DNA from: an uncultured Bacteroidia bacterium
GTDB taxonomy: Bacteria > Bacteroidota > Bacteroidia > Bacteroidales > F082
Direction of reading: 5' to 3'
Assembly (NCBI GenBank): GCA_902774365.1
Contig: CACYHX010000010.1
Coordinates: 1 to 64,000, forward strand
DNA: 64,000 nt
Part shown: positions 1-11,082 of the stretch, one piece after another
How the letters are laid out: every line of letters begins with the position of its first letter
Position numbering within the stretch: position 1 is the stretch's first letter
Notes under the pieces: generated by a model
Database searches by the model: none
Seen by the model: only the letters and a program-made list of their open reading frames with translations
Told to the model about the DNA's origin: nothing
Made by a program: the position numbers and the translations under genes

Positions 1-1
1 A

Positions 2-268
2 ACAATCGTAATCGTCCTTGGTCTTGGAATATCGGCATTCGCTGACGGCGGCCTCTTCCAACGTGGATACAACGCCAAGAACGGCTTCTCGGGCTATAAT
101 TATTTCGGCGCGAGAGACATGGGCGACGAGGAAGAAGTGTTTATCTCCCCTTTGATGCCCATGCACAACTTAGAAACTGACCAAGATGCGCCTATTGGCA
201 GCGGCATCGTCGTCCTCATGGGCCTCGGCGCCGCCTACATGGTCGCCAAAAAGCGCAGGGAGGAATAA
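2..268 (+). CDS. Small exported/membrane protein, 5' end cut by window edge
   Basis: The reading frame from base 2 to the TAA at 266-268 gives 88 residues. It opens with the hydrophobic core of a signal peptide (TIVIVLGLGISAFADGG), so probably only two or three residues (such as Met-Lys-Lys) are missing. A short charged middle follows (GLFQRGYN, DMGDEEE), then a C-terminal membrane-spanning stretch (GSGIVVLMGLGAAYMV) ending in a basic tail, KKRREE. This layout of signal peptide, short spacer and C-terminal helix with a Lys/Arg/Glu tail is common among small unnamed Bacteroidetes proteins. No function can be assigned. A hairpin terminator follows it. Confidence 0.6.
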   Translation, partial: TIVIVLGLGISAFADGGLFQRGYNAKNGFSGYNYFGARDMGDEEEVFISPLMPMHNLETDQDAPIGSGIVVLMGLGAAYMVAKKRREE

Positions 269-303
269 CAGATAGTAAATTTTCTTTTCATATAGTTTTG
301 GCA

Positions 304-340
304 AGAGCCGATAGCGTGAGCTGTCGGCTCTCTTTTTCGC
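304..340 (+). terminator. Intrinsic terminator after the first gene
   Basis: AGAGCCGATAGC and GCTGTCGGCTCT form a 12-bp stem (one G-T pair) around a GTGA loop, followed by T-rich sequence. It separates the first small gene from the ATP synthase operon. Confidence 0.75.
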
Positions 341-399
341 TTTTTCGGCAGGTCTTTCTTTTTTTCCTCAAGTCCGGTCAAACGGAAGACTTTATTTGA

Positions 400-407
400 T
401 AAATTTG
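400..407 (+). promoter_or_regulatory. Putative -7 promoter element for the atp operon
   Basis: TAAATTTG matches the Bacteroidetes -7 consensus TAnnTTTG and lies 43 bases before the atpD start. No clear TTTG is seen at the -33 position, so this is a half match only. Confidence 0.45.
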
Positions 408-426
408 CGGCTCCTAACCTCAATAA

Positions 427-1953
<1,527 letters not shown>

Positions 1954-2007
1954 TTAACAAGGTGAAATGAAACGATTAATCAGACACGAGACACTACAGC
2001 CTTTGAG

Positions 2008-2145
2008 CGTCATTGCGGGCTTGACCCGCAATCTCCGAAGCGAAAAGGATACTCCTTCGCGCATAGGAGATGGCGTTCCGCTTTCGCGGAATGACGGTCC
2101 CTCCGCCATGACGGCAAAGAGCAGTGTTCCTCATCCCGTGTCAAG
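2008..2145. repeat. Cloverleaf-like dispersed repeat, copy 1
   Basis: Outer stem CGTCAT (2008-2013) pairs with ATGACG (2091-2096). Inside are three hairpin arms: ATTGCGGG/CCCGCAAT, ATCTCC/GGAGAT with an inner AAGGA/TCCTT, and TTCCGC/GCGGAA. Similarity to copy 3 (58136-58274) continues past the cloverleaf to a shared CCCGTGTCAA. It lies between atpD and atpC and will be transcribed with them. A 62-codon open frame inside it (1967-2155) is not a convincing gene. Confidence 0.85.
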
Positions 2146-2157
2146 AATATCATAAGT

Positions 2158-2397
2158 ATGAACGTCGAAATCATATCACCAAGCGAGACCCTTTTTGAAG
2201 GCGAAGCCAGTGCCGTCACGGTGCCGAGCAAGAAGGGTGCCTTCACCCTGCTGGAGCACCATGCCCCCATCGTCGCTATCCTCGAGGCCGGCAAGGTCAG
2301 CCTCACGGAGGCCAACGGCGAGACCAAGGAGTTTGACATCAAAGGCGGCTTCACCGAAAACCACGACAACCAACTGACCATCTGCGTAGAGCTATGA
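2158..2397 (+). CDS. atpC: F-type ATP synthase epsilon subunit, short form
   Basis: The 79-residue product is the N-terminal beta-sandwich of F1 epsilon (MNVEIISPSETLFEGEA, then the LLEHHAPIVAILEAG stretch), which joins gamma to the c-ring. It lacks the C-terminal two-helix domain that inhibits the enzyme in longer epsilon proteins; short forms of about 80 residues are usual in Bacteroidetes. Its stop overlaps the start of the next gene by four bases (ATGA), suggesting coupled translation. Confidence 0.95.
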   Translation: MNVEIISPSETLFEGEASAVTVPSKKGAFTLLEHHAPIVAILEAGKVSLTEANGETKEFDIKGGFTENHDNQLTICVEL

Positions 2398-2789
2398 AAA
2401 AGAACGAACTGACAAAATATCTTGCGGTCTTCCTGCTGGTCTGCATCGTCTTGGACGGCATCCTGCTTTGCTTCTGTGCCGACAAGCCCTGGTGGAACAA
2501 CTGGATGATCACCGGTCCCAACCTCTATATGGTGTTGGGCGCCTTCTTCTGCCATCTGATGAAGAAGAACCTGGACGAGCGCCCCAATAGTCTCACCTGG
2601 CTGTTGGTCTACAAAGGCATCAAGCTGCTGCTGACCATCATCCTGCTGGCGCTTTACATCCTCTGCGTCGAAGACAACAGCAGGGCTTTTGTCATCGTCA
2701 CGGCTGCGGCCTACCTCATCGCGTTGGTCACGGAGACCTGCGTCTGCAACCATTACATCAAGAATCAGAATAAAGGAAACCAAGCATGA
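2394..2789 (+). CDS. Small membrane protein of the F-ATPase operon (AtpI-like position)
   Basis: 131 residues with about four membrane helices: near residues 9-28, 42-56, 70-90 and 98-118. No catalytic motif can be seen. It sits between epsilon and the a subunit with four-base overlaps on both sides, so it is very likely made together with them. AtpI proteins at the head of other atp operons help c-ring assembly; this may be a functional counterpart, but that is inferred from position and topology, not from recognisable sequence similarity. Confidence 0.8.
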   Translation: MKKNELTKYLAVFLLVCIVLDGILLCFCADKPWWNNWMITGPNLYMVLGAFFCHLMKKNLDERPNSLTWLLVYKGIKLLLTIILLALYILCVEDNSRAFVIVTAAAYLIALVTETCVCNHYIKNQNKGNQA

Positions 2790-3913
2790 ACCCTGTTTTC
2801 CGACATATTGCGTTTTTCCTCACCTTTGCCGTGATGCTGTTGGTGCCGGCATGGGCTTGTGCCCAGGACACCACTAACGTGGCCGACGAGAGCCAGGCTG
2901 CGGCAGAGGAGGGGTTCGACGCCAAGTCGTTCATCTTCGGCCATACCGGCGATGCCTATTGCTTCCACATCACGGAGATCAAGGGTAAGCCGATATGCGT
3001 GTGGCTGCCCGTCATCGTGAAATGCAAGGACGGCGGCAGCTGGCATTGCTTCTCGTCGAAGCACGTCTGCGAGCTGAAGGAAGGGGAGACCTACGAACAT
3101 AACGGCGCCCGTTTCTATGTTGCGTCCATCAACGCCGAAAAATACCCGGGCAAGCTGGTGGAGGTGAAAGCCGACGGCAGCCTTTCGCGGCCTTTCGACA
3201 TCTCGTTCACCAAGAACGCCTTCGGCATCTTCCTGGTGTGCATCTTCCTGTTGGCCTTCTTCATACCTGCCGCCAAGATGTACAAGAAAGACCCCATGGC
3301 CAAGCCCACCAAATACCAAGGCCTGGTGGAATGGCTCACCTACATGGTGCTCGACGGCATCATCCGTCCCAACATCCCTGAAAAGAAAGTGAACAAGTTC
3401 GCGCCATACCTGTTGACGGTGTTCTTCTTCATCTTCTTCGCCAACCTGTTCGGCCTGATACCGTTCTTCCCCTTCAGCGCCAACGTGACGGGCAACCTCA
3501 GCATCACCATCGTGCTGGCTCTGCTGACGTTCTTCTTTGTGAATGCCTTCGGCAACAAGCATTATTGGAAGGAAATCTTCTGGCCCGATGTGCCTGTCTT
3601 CCTGAAGGCCTTCCCGCTGATGCCCATCATCGAGGTCATCTCCGCCATCATCAAGCCCTTTGCCTTGATGGTCCGTCTCTTCGCCAACATCCTCGCTGGC
3701 CACATCGTCATCATGGTGCTCATGGGATTGATCTTCATCATCGGAGGCATGTATGGCGTAGGCATGGGCAGCGTGACGAGCGTCATCAGCATCTTCATGA
3801 CCATCTTCATGTTTGCCTTGGAGTTGCTGGTGGCCTACATCCAGGCTTACGTATTCACCATATTGTCATCATTATTTATCGGATTAGCACAACAAGAACC
3901 GGAACACGAATAA
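2786..3913 (+). CDS. atpB: F-type ATP synthase a subunit (F0), with signal peptide
   Basis: Membrane subunit that forms the ion half-channels against the c-ring. The 375-residue product is much longer than the 270 or so of Escherichia coli. It begins with a signal peptide (core ~7-25, ending AWACAQ) and an extra periplasmic region to about residue 140, with four Cys (60, 71, 80, 88) and another at 95. The channel domain follows; the essential arginine is R297 in PFALMVRLFANI, and the last helices carry ELLVAYIQAYVF. Long a subunits with cleavable signals occur in Bacteroidetes. It overlaps the upstream gene by four bases. A perfect 30-bp palindrome lies just downstream. Confidence 0.96.
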   Translation: MNPVFRHIAFFLTFAVMLLVPAWACAQDTTNVADESQAAAEEGFDAKSFIFGHTGDAYCFHITEIKGKPICVWLPVIVKCKDGGSWHCFSSKHVCELKEGETYEHNGARFYVASINAEKYPGKLVEVKADGSLSRPFDISFTKNAFGIFLVCIFLLAFFIPAAKMYKKDPMAKPTKYQGLVEWLTYMVLDGIIRPNIPEKKVNKFAPYLLTVFFFIFFANLFGLIPFFPFSANVTGNLSITIVLALLTFFFVNAFGNKHYWKEIFWPDVPVFLKAFPLMPIIEVISAIIKPFALMVRLFANILAGHIVIMVLMGLIFIIGGMYGVGMGSVTSVISIFMTIFMFALELLVAYIQAYVFTILSSLFIGLAQQEPEHE

Positions 3914-3917
3914 AACC

Positions 3918-3947
3918 TGTAGAGACGCGATTAATCGCGTCTCTACA
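3918..3947. repeat. Perfect 30-bp palindrome between atpB and atpE
   Basis: TGTAGAGACGCGATT is followed directly by its reverse complement. A second palindrome with the same outer word GTAGAGACG occurs at 33733-33761. It is not followed by a T-run and lies inside an operon, so it looks like a REP-type dispersed palindrome rather than a terminator. Confidence 0.85.
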
Positions 3948-4004
3948 AAACAACGAATCAACAATTAAACAATTCAACAATAATCACTTAAACAATTAAA
4001 CATC

Positions 4005-4253
4005 ATGTTACTATCAATCATCCTTGAAGCAGTATCGATGGTGCCGGGTCTGGCCTCCATCGGAGCCGCCATCGCCATCATCGGCGCCGGTTTGGGTATC
4101 GGTAAAATCGGTCAGTCGGCCATGGAAGCCATGGCGCGTCAGCCTGAAGCCGCTAGTAAAATCCAATCGGGCATGATTATCGCGGGTGCTCTTATTGAAG
4201 GTGCCACCTTCTTCGCACTCATCGTCTGCTTGTTGGCCGTCGTCCTCAAGTAA
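4005..4253 (+). CDS. atpE: F-type ATP synthase c subunit (F0 ring)
   Basis: 82-residue two-helix hairpin protein that forms the rotating ring. Helix 1 is glycine-rich (GAGLGIGKIG), the polar loop reads ARQPEA, and helix 2 carries the ion-binding carboxylate E65 in GALIEGATFF. Sodium-binding c subunits (Ilyobacter type) have Gln at position 32 and Ser/Thr right after the Glu. Here position 32 is Ile and position 66 is Gly, so the sodium signature is absent and proton coupling is the simpler reading. The gap before the gene holds a palindrome and AT-rich filler. Confidence 0.97.
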   Translation: MLLSIILEAVSMVPGLASIGAAIAIIGAGLGIGKIGQSAMEAMARQPEAASKIQSGMIIAGALIEGATFFALIVCLLAVVLK

Positions 4254-4259
4254 TTTAAA

Positions 4260-4376
4260 CGAAGACACGAGACTACGTGACTGCGGGACTACGTGACAAG
4301 GGTCTTCCCCGAAGTCTCGCAGTCTCGCAGTCCCGAAGTCAACAATTCAACAGTTCAACAATTCAACAGTTCAACA
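4260..4376. repeat. Palindromic filler between atpE and atpF
   Basis: Words such as GACTGCGGGACT recur in both orientations (CGAGACTACGTGACTGCGGGAC against GTCTCGCAGTCCCGAAGTC, split by a few bases), followed by repeats of CAACAATTCAACAGTT. No open reading frame of note. Confidence 0.55.
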
Positions 4377-4384
4377 AATAAATC

Positions 4385-4888
4385 ATGGATCTATTTCTTC
4401 CCGAAAGTGGATTAGTGATATGGATGCTCATCGCCTTCCTCGTCGTCTTCGCCATCTTGGCGAAAGTGGCTTGGCCGATGATCATGGGTGGCGTGGAGAA
4501 GCGTAACGCCCACATCGCCGAGTCGCTGCTGGCCGCTGAAGAAGCCAACAACGCCTTGGCAGGCATCGAGCAGAAGAAACAGGAGACCTTGGCCGCCACG
4601 CAAGCTGAGCAGATTCGCATCATGAAGGAGAGCCAGGACCTGAAAGCCCAGGTCATCGAGGAAGCCAAGGTGCAGGCCCGACAAGAAGCCGAAAAGATAG
4701 TGGCGGAGGCGCGCCTGAAGATTGAAAAGGAACAAGCCGAGGCCATGGCCCAGATCAAGAACGAGGTCATCGCCCTCAGCGTCGACATCGCCGAGAAGCT
4801 GCTGCAGCGCGAGCTGAGTGACAAGCAGGCGCAAAACGCCTATATCGAGCAGCTGTTGAAAGACAACCCACCCCGCATCGAAGCCTAA
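4385..4888 (+). CDS. atpF: F-type ATP synthase b subunit (peripheral stalk)
   Basis: 167 residues: one N-terminal membrane helix (about 8-28, VIWMLIAFLVVFAILAKVAW) and then a long charged helix rich in Ala, Glu, Lys and Gln that dimerises as the stator stalk linking F0 to alpha and delta. Length and layout are normal for F0 b. It ends three bases before atpH. Confidence 0.95.
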   Translation: MDLFLPESGLVIWMLIAFLVVFAILAKVAWPMIMGGVEKRNAHIAESLLAAEEANNALAGIEQKKQETLAATQAEQIRIMKESQDLKAQVIEEAKVQARQEAEKIVAEARLKIEKEQAEAMAQIKNEVIALSVDIAEKLLQRELSDKQAQNAYIEQLLKDNPPRIEA

Positions 4889-4891
4889 GCT

Positions 4892-5434
4892 ATGGACAAC
4901 GGAAGGATATCGGTGAGATATGCGCGGGCGCTGTTTCAGCTGGCCCAGGAGCAAGGCTGCGAAGATGCCGTCTACGACGGCCTGACGCGCTTTGCCCACA
5001 ACTATTTATTGGCCATCACCCAGTTCAACGAGGTGCTGGAAGACCCCATGGTGGCGCGCGAAGAGAAGGTAAAGCTGGTGGAGATGGCCGTAGGCGAGCC
5101 GCTGCACGACACGCTGAAGCAGTTCATCGCCTTCGTGGCTGACAAGAAACGTGAGGACAAGATGTTTTTCATCGCCATGAAATACATGGAGATGTACCGC
5201 GAGAAGCACAACATCTTGAGCACCAACGTCACCACGGCGGCGGAGTTGTCGGACGAGAGTTACGAGCGCATCAAGGCGTTCATCAAGCAGACCTTCGGTG
5301 CCGAGGCCGAGATGGAGGTGAAGATCGACCCGAGTCTCATTGGCGGCTTCATCCTCGACATCGAGAACACCCGCATGGACGCTAGCGTGGCGGGACAGCT
5401 GAATGCACTGAAGAATAGGCTAAAAAGCAATTAG
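4892..5434 (+). CDS. atpH: F-type ATP synthase delta subunit
   Basis: 180-residue stator subunit that caps F1 and binds the b dimer. The start MDNGRISVRYARALFQLA matches the conserved N-terminal helix of the OSCP/delta family, and the C-terminal part has IDPSLIGGFILDIENTRMDASV, a family hallmark (D-x-S-L-I-G-G). It starts three bases after atpF. Confidence 0.96.
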   Translation: MDNGRISVRYARALFQLAQEQGCEDAVYDGLTRFAHNYLLAITQFNEVLEDPMVAREEKVKLVEMAVGEPLHDTLKQFIAFVADKKREDKMFFIAMKYMEMYREKHNILSTNVTTAAELSDESYERIKAFIKQTFGAEAEMEVKIDPSLIGGFILDIENTRMDASVAGQLNALKNRLKSN

Positions 5435-5501
5435 CTATTAGCCATTAGCTGTTAGCTCAGTTGGAACCAAGCTAATGGCTAACAGCTAAAAGCTAACAGC
5501 C
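5431..5501. repeat. Palindromic filler between atpH and atpA
   Basis: TTAGCCATTAGCTGTTAGCT recurs in reverse-complement form as AGCTAATGGCTAACAGCT across a short GGAACC centre, giving a hairpin. It has no T-tract and lies within the operon. Confidence 0.6.
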
Positions 5502-5539
5502 AACAATTAAACAGTTAAACAAAACAACAATCAACATAA

Positions 5540-7117
<1,578 letters not shown>

Positions 7118-7206
7118 TTGATAATGGACAATTGAGAATTGATAATTGCGCAAAGCGATGTGGTATTTCATGTAATTGTCAATTGTCAATTCTCAATTCT
7201 TAATTC
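7118..7206. repeat. AT-rich palindromic filler between atpA and atpG
   Basis: GACAATTGAGAATTGATAATT on the left is mirrored by AATTGTCAATTCTCAATT on the right around a GCGCAAAGCGATGTGG centre, forming a long AT-rich hairpin. No gene. Confidence 0.6.
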
Positions 7207-7212
7207 GAATAA

Positions 7213-8085
7213 ATGGCATCACTAAAAGAAATCCGTGCTAGAATCGCTTCCGTTGCCTCGACGCAGAAAATCACGAGTGCGATGAAGATGGTGTCGGCGG
7301 CCAAACTAAAGAAGACCGAAGGCATCACGACGCGTTTCTTGCCTTACAAGAACAAATTGAGTGAGGCGCTTGCCAGCTACCTCGGCTCCCTTGAAGGCGA
7401 AGTCAACATCCCGTTGGCGGAGCACCGCGAGGTGAAACGGGTGGCGCTGATGGCCTTCGCATCAAGCAGTGGCTTGTGCGGAGTCTACAATTCCAGCGTC
7501 TGCAAGCTCTTCAAGCAGGTGTATGACGAGTATGCAGAGAGCCTTGGCTCGGAGAACGTCATCGTGTTTGTCGTAGGTAAGAAACTGAGCGACTACGCCA
7601 AGAAGTTCGGCATCACGGTGGAGGGACAGTATGAGCCTTTGGCCGAGTGCATGTCGTACGACCTCGCCATGGAAATCAGCGACAAGATGGTGGAACTGTT
7701 TCTCAGCAAGAAGGTCGACCGTGTGGAGCTGGTGTTCAACCATTTCAAGAATGCTGGTGTGCAGGTGCCGCAGCGCGAGGTGGTGCTGCCCTTGAAGGCT
7801 GAAATGGGCGGCGAGGCCCAGAGCTTCGACTACATCGTGGAGCCTGACAAAGAGACCTTTGTCAACGACTTGATCCCCAAGGTGATTCGTACCAACTTCT
7901 ATTCCATCATGCTCGACGCCTTGACGGCGGAGCATGGTGCCCGCATGACGGCCATGCACATCGCCAGCGACAACGCAGAGCAGTTGTCGCAGGAGTTGAG
8001 GATCCTATACAACAAAGCGCGCCAGAACGTCATCACCAACGAGTTGATTGACATCGTTGGCGGTGCTGAGGCTTTGAATGGGTAA
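7213..8085 (+). CDS. atpG: F-type ATP synthase gamma subunit
   Basis: 290-residue central shaft of F1. The N-terminus MASLKEIRARIASVASTQKITSAMKMVSAAKL is the conserved coiled-coil helix, and the C-terminus has TAEHGARMTAMHIASDNAEQL and the closing helix ARQNVITNELIDIVGGAEAL; both pack inside the alpha/beta hexamer. It is the last gene of the operon and is followed by a terminator. Confidence 0.98.
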   Translation: MASLKEIRARIASVASTQKITSAMKMVSAAKLKKTEGITTRFLPYKNKLSEALASYLGSLEGEVNIPLAEHREVKRVALMAFASSSGLCGVYNSSVCKLFKQVYDEYAESLGSENVIVFVVGKKLSDYAKKFGITVEGQYEPLAECMSYDLAMEISDKMVELFLSKKVDRVELVFNHFKNAGVQVPQREVVLPLKAEMGGEAQSFDYIVEPDKETFVNDLIPKVIRTNFYSIMLDALTAEHGARMTAMHIASDNAEQLSQELRILYNKARQNVITNELIDIVGGAEALNG

Positions 8086-8123
8086 ACCTGGGACTGATAT
8101 TTCTGGCTGAAAGACAAGACAAT

Positions 8124-8160
8124 CCGCCGAGCCTCCGCAAGGAAGCGCGGCGGTTGTTGT
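8124..8160 (+). terminator. Terminator at the end of the F-ATPase operon
   Basis: CCGCCG...CGGCGG brackets a GC-rich stem with an inner CTCCGCAAGGA, followed by TTGTTGTTATTTCTTTG. It lies 38 bases after the atpG stop. Confidence 0.6.
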
Positions 8161-8188
8161 TATTTCTTTGCTTTTACACCCCAAATAA

Positions 8189-8218
8189 TTGAAAGTCTCA
8201 AAATTTCTTGTATCTTTG
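8189..8218 (+). promoter_or_regulatory. Bacteroidetes-type promoter
   Basis: TTG at 8189-8191, a 19-base spacer, then TATCTTTG at 8211-8218, a full match to the -33/-7 consensus. The nearest firm gene downstream starts 506 bases later at 8724, so the transcript would have a long leader carrying the tandem repeat. Confidence 0.7.
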
Positions 8219-8723
8219 CCTCCGAAAACCATGCATCATGCTCCCCCTCTCAATGCAATATGGCCCCATGACGGCTCCTTTGCCGCTTAAGGCGAAGACT
8301 GCGTCCGTTATCCCCCCCCTATTGCATTAATTATCAACAATTTACAAAAACAAGACTTCGCATCGTTGGCGCTCTCGGCCAATGCTTTGGCATCGTCCGA
8401 GGCCTCCGACAACGCCAACCAATGCCAGGACAGACTATCCGAGACCTCCGACAGCCCCAACCGATATTCGGACAGACCATCCGAGGTCTCCGACAATGCC
8501 AACCGACACTCGGACAGACTATCCGAGGGGTCGGACAGCCGCAGGAGATTCCCTGCGGGAACGGAGTACTGCGGGTTTTGTTTATCAGCGGCGGCCTGTG
8601 GCACTTACGGTCAGGCAGTTGTTTCCAGCCGCCGCGTTTTATCACCTTATTACCTCCTCCATTCCCGCAAGGGAATCCTAATCTTTAAATCTTGAAATCT
8701 GAAATCTTCAAATCATAATTACC
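8219..8723 (+). other. Long leader/intergenic region with a 42-bp tandem repeat
   Basis: No convincing gene. From 8396 to about 8540 there are three full and one partial copies of a 42-bp unit beginning TCCGAGGCCTCCGACAACGC; copies differ at several bases. The length is a multiple of three and the frame stays open for 110 codons (8366-8695) with a Ser/Asp-rich 14-residue repeat (DRLSETSDSPNRYS), but two other frames are open too, so coding is not shown. C-rich and AT-rich stretches flank it. Confidence 0.55.
8396..8540. repeat. 42-bp tandem repeat, about 3.5 copies
   Basis: Units at 8396-8437, 8438-8479 and 8480-8521, with a partial unit 8522-8540. Each starts TCCGAG and carries GGACAGAC near its end. 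Too few copies and no spacer/repeat alternation, so not CRISPR. Confidence 0.85.
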
Positions 8724-9563
8724 ATGTTACACGACATTCAACAAGTTAAGTCGGTTCCCGTTTCCGACCTCAAGAACACCCACTTCGTGGGCCTGATGAC
8801 CTTCACGCGCGACCAGTTTGCCGCCACCTTCGGCAACCCCGACGCCTCACCCGCCAAAGTGACTGCCCAAATGCAGCGCTTCAGCGATGCCTACAAGACC
8901 CTCGACGAAGCCTACAAGACCAGCACCTACAGCCTCGACACCGAGCGCCTGCGCCAGGCCGATGACGACTGCGACCGCACCTTCATGGGCATCAAGAAGA
9001 TGGTGCAGGCACAGCAGGCCTTCGACTTCAACCCGACTGTGAAAGACGCCGCCGACCGCATGATGCAGGCCATCGCCCGCTTCGACATCAGCCCCGACGA
9101 GGACTACCTCGGCGAGAACAGCAAACTGCAGCAGCTGATCAACGACGTACGCACCGTGGCCTCGCTCACCGACGACGCCGCCACCCTCGGCCTCACCGAG
9201 GCCTTTGCCCAACTGGCCGACAAGGTCGACCTCGTGCGCAAGCTCATCACCCAGCGCGAAGCCGGCAAGGCCCCCAAGGGTGCCATGAAGGTAGCGCGCC
9301 AGCAGATGGAGCCTGAATACCGCTGGCTCATCGCCATCCTCAACGCCGCCGCGCTGATGGACGACGACGAGCACCGCTTCGACCCGCTCATCACCGTGCT
9401 CAATGCCAACATCGACTACCTGAAGAAAAACGTCATCCGCAAGGGCGGCATCGTTTGGGACGACGAAACCGACACCGAACTCGATGAGGAAGACTTCGAC
9501 GAAGAGCCTACCGACGAGGAGGCCGAAGACGAGAAGCCACAGACCGACCCGACGGAAGAATGA
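8724..9563 (+). CDS. DUF6261-like protein with acidic tail
   Basis: 279 residues, mainly helical, no signal peptide or membrane helix, so probably cytoplasmic. It resembles the DUF6261 type of Bacteroidetes protein in its opening (IQQVKSVPVSDLKNTHFVGLM) and four-helix-like body; this is from memory of the family, not a search. The last 35 or so residues are almost all Asp, Glu, Thr and Pro (DEEDFDEEPTDEEAEDE). Function unknown. It stands alone between the tandem repeat and the secreted protein gene downstream. Confidence 0.7.
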   Translation: MLHDIQQVKSVPVSDLKNTHFVGLMTFTRDQFAATFGNPDASPAKVTAQMQRFSDAYKTLDEAYKTSTYSLDTERLRQADDDCDRTFMGIKKMVQAQQAFDFNPTVKDAADRMMQAIARFDISPDEDYLGENSKLQQLINDVRTVASLTDDAATLGLTEAFAQLADKVDLVRKLITQREAGKAPKGAMKVARQQMEPEYRWLIAILNAAALMDDDEHRFDPLITVLNANIDYLKKNVIRKGGIVWDDETDTELDEEDFDEEPTDEEAEDEKPQTDPTEE

Positions 9564-9616
9564 AACTCAATCAAAACAATCTTCAATAACAATCAAACAA
9601 GAAAGGAAAAAACAAA

Positions 9617-10885
9617 ATGAAAAAAGTATTACTGCTTTTTGTGCTGCTATTTAGTAGTCTATCTCTGATGCATGCCCAGAGCAATGTCGAGTACAATGTG
9701 ATGGATATCCCTGAAACGTTGGAAGTATGTGTGGGCACTGTTGTTACAATTCATCCGGAGCCTAACTGTGGAGAATGGTTTTGGAAAATTGATAATGTCA
9801 ATCAAGGCATGATCAATCCTCTCGTTCTCCAGAGTCAAGTTGGACACAACTTTCGCGTCGAATACTATGGATGTTACTTCTCTCTTGATAGTCATATTAT
9901 TTTTAGAGTGGGAGATACACCTAGTTCCTTCACTCATGATGTATGGAAGAGATTTGGAGAAACGATGACCATTGAACCTGTTGGAACAGACAGTTTAACT
10001 TGGTACGAGTATCTCTGGTCAACGGGTGCTACAACCAGAACTATTGATGTAACCGAACCTGGTACTTATACATGCCAGATCTTCGATTTCTGTGGTACAG
10101 CCACTCGTACGTTCATCGTCCGCGACAATGTCGAGATTTACCGCGCCACTGTTGACCTCGAAACCAACCTGAACAAGGCCACTTGGCAGGTCACGGAAGA
10201 GCAAGCCGAGTACATCAACGAGGTGAAGGTCTACCGTGACGGCCTTCTTGTAGGCACTGCGCCCTACCAAGACGGCTATTTCTTGGATGCCATCGGCAGC
10301 GATAATGCTGCTAGAAACTACCGCATTGTTGGCGTGTCGGTCGAAGGCGAAGATTGCCCCATCGAGAGTTATGAAAAAGGTACTATCCACACGACCTACT
10401 ACCAAGACGTGAACGGCAACCTCAACATGACGTGGAACGTGCCCTACGTGGAGGAAGGTGCCCAAGGCACGCTCACCTACTTCCAAATCTGCAAATACGA
10501 CCCCGCCACGGGCGACCTCACAGTGGTCGACCAAGTGAATGCCGCCATCACCGACTACACCTGCGGCGTGAACCAGTTCGACGGCGGCCAAGCCGTCATC
10601 GCTGCTGTGTTTAGCGAAGGCAAGGGCGTTGAGGAACTGTCGTTCTCCAACCTCACTACGGACATACTCGGTGTTGGGGAAAACGATGAACGCGCTTTCA
10701 ACATCTATCCCAATCCTGCCAAAGACCGCGTGACCATCGAAGGCACGGGCATGACCATCATCACCAACACCCTCGGACAGACCATCCTCACCCGCGAAAT
10801 CAATGGCAAGGAAACCATAGAATTGCCGCAAGGGTTGTATTTCGTGAAAATGAATGGGGTGACGCAGAAAATTGTGGTGGAATAA
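9617..10885 (+). CDS. Type IX secretion substrate with C-terminal sorting domain
   Basis: 422 residues. A signal peptide (MKKVLLLFVLLFSSLSLMHAQ) sends it through Sec. The C-terminal 70 or so residues form a type A sorting domain: FNIYPNPAKDRVTIEG, then LGQTIL and the closing LPQGLYFVKMNGVTQKIVVE. Such domains are recognised by the type IX system, which moves the protein to the cell surface or outside. The middle has Ig-like beta features (SATTRTIDVTEPGTYTCQIFDFCG-like segment around residues 138-165) but no enzyme motif. The first 500 bases are less GC-rich than the rest, so the N-terminal domain may have a separate origin. Tandem and inverted repeats lie just downstream. Confidence 0.9.
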   Translation: MKKVLLLFVLLFSSLSLMHAQSNVEYNVMDIPETLEVCVGTVVTIHPEPNCGEWFWKIDNVNQGMINPLVLQSQVGHNFRVEYYGCYFSLDSHIIFRVGDTPSSFTHDVWKRFGETMTIEPVGTDSLTWYEYLWSTGATTRTIDVTEPGTYTCQIFDFCGTATRTFIVRDNVEIYRATVDLETNLNKATWQVTEEQAEYINEVKVYRDGLLVGTAPYQDGYFLDAIGSDNAARNYRIVGVSVEGEDCPIESYEKGTIHTTYYQDVNGNLNMTWNVPYVEEGAQGTLTYFQICKYDPATGDLTVVDQVNAAITDYTCGVNQFDGGQAVIAAVFSEGKGVEELSFSNLTTDILGVGENDERAFNIYPNPAKDRVTIEGTGMTIITNTLGQTILTREINGKETIELPQGLYFVKMNGVTQKIVVE

Positions 10886-10896
10886 TCGCGTTGGCC

Positions 10897-11025
10897 TGTA
10901 GGGCTGTCACACCGTGGCAGCCGCTGCGACGAAACGCCAATGCGGCTGCCGTGATACGACAGCCCTACAAACCTGCCGTGATATGACAGCCCTACAAACC
11001 TGCCGTAATACGACAGCCCTACAGA
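10897..11025. repeat. Inverted repeat joined to a 27-bp triple tandem repeat
   Basis: A 28-base imperfect inverted repeat has arms 10897-10924 (TGTAGGGCTGTCACACCGTG...) and 10942-10969. The right arm is also the first of three 27-bp tandem units (10946-10972, 10973-10999, 11000-11025) built on GCCGTGATACGACAGCCCTA. It lies between two convergent genes and may act as a terminator for one of them. Confidence 0.8.
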
Positions 11026-11082
11026 AAACCCCGAAGGATACAATGGTCTTTCGGGGTTTTCGTTTCTTTCGATGTTGAAAAA

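Noticed and set aside
1967..2155. 62-codon open frame between atpD and atpC
   Set aside because: It lies across the cloverleaf-like repeat, and similar frames in copies 2 and 3 are not conserved.
8396..8540. CRISPR-like array
   Set aside because: Units are directly adjacent with no spacers, and there are no cas genes in the window.
8366..8695. Repetitive Ser/Asp-rich small protein
   Set aside because: Several overlapping frames on both strands are open through the 42-bp repeat, with no ribosome-binding signal or homologue; kept as a repeat and not as a gene.
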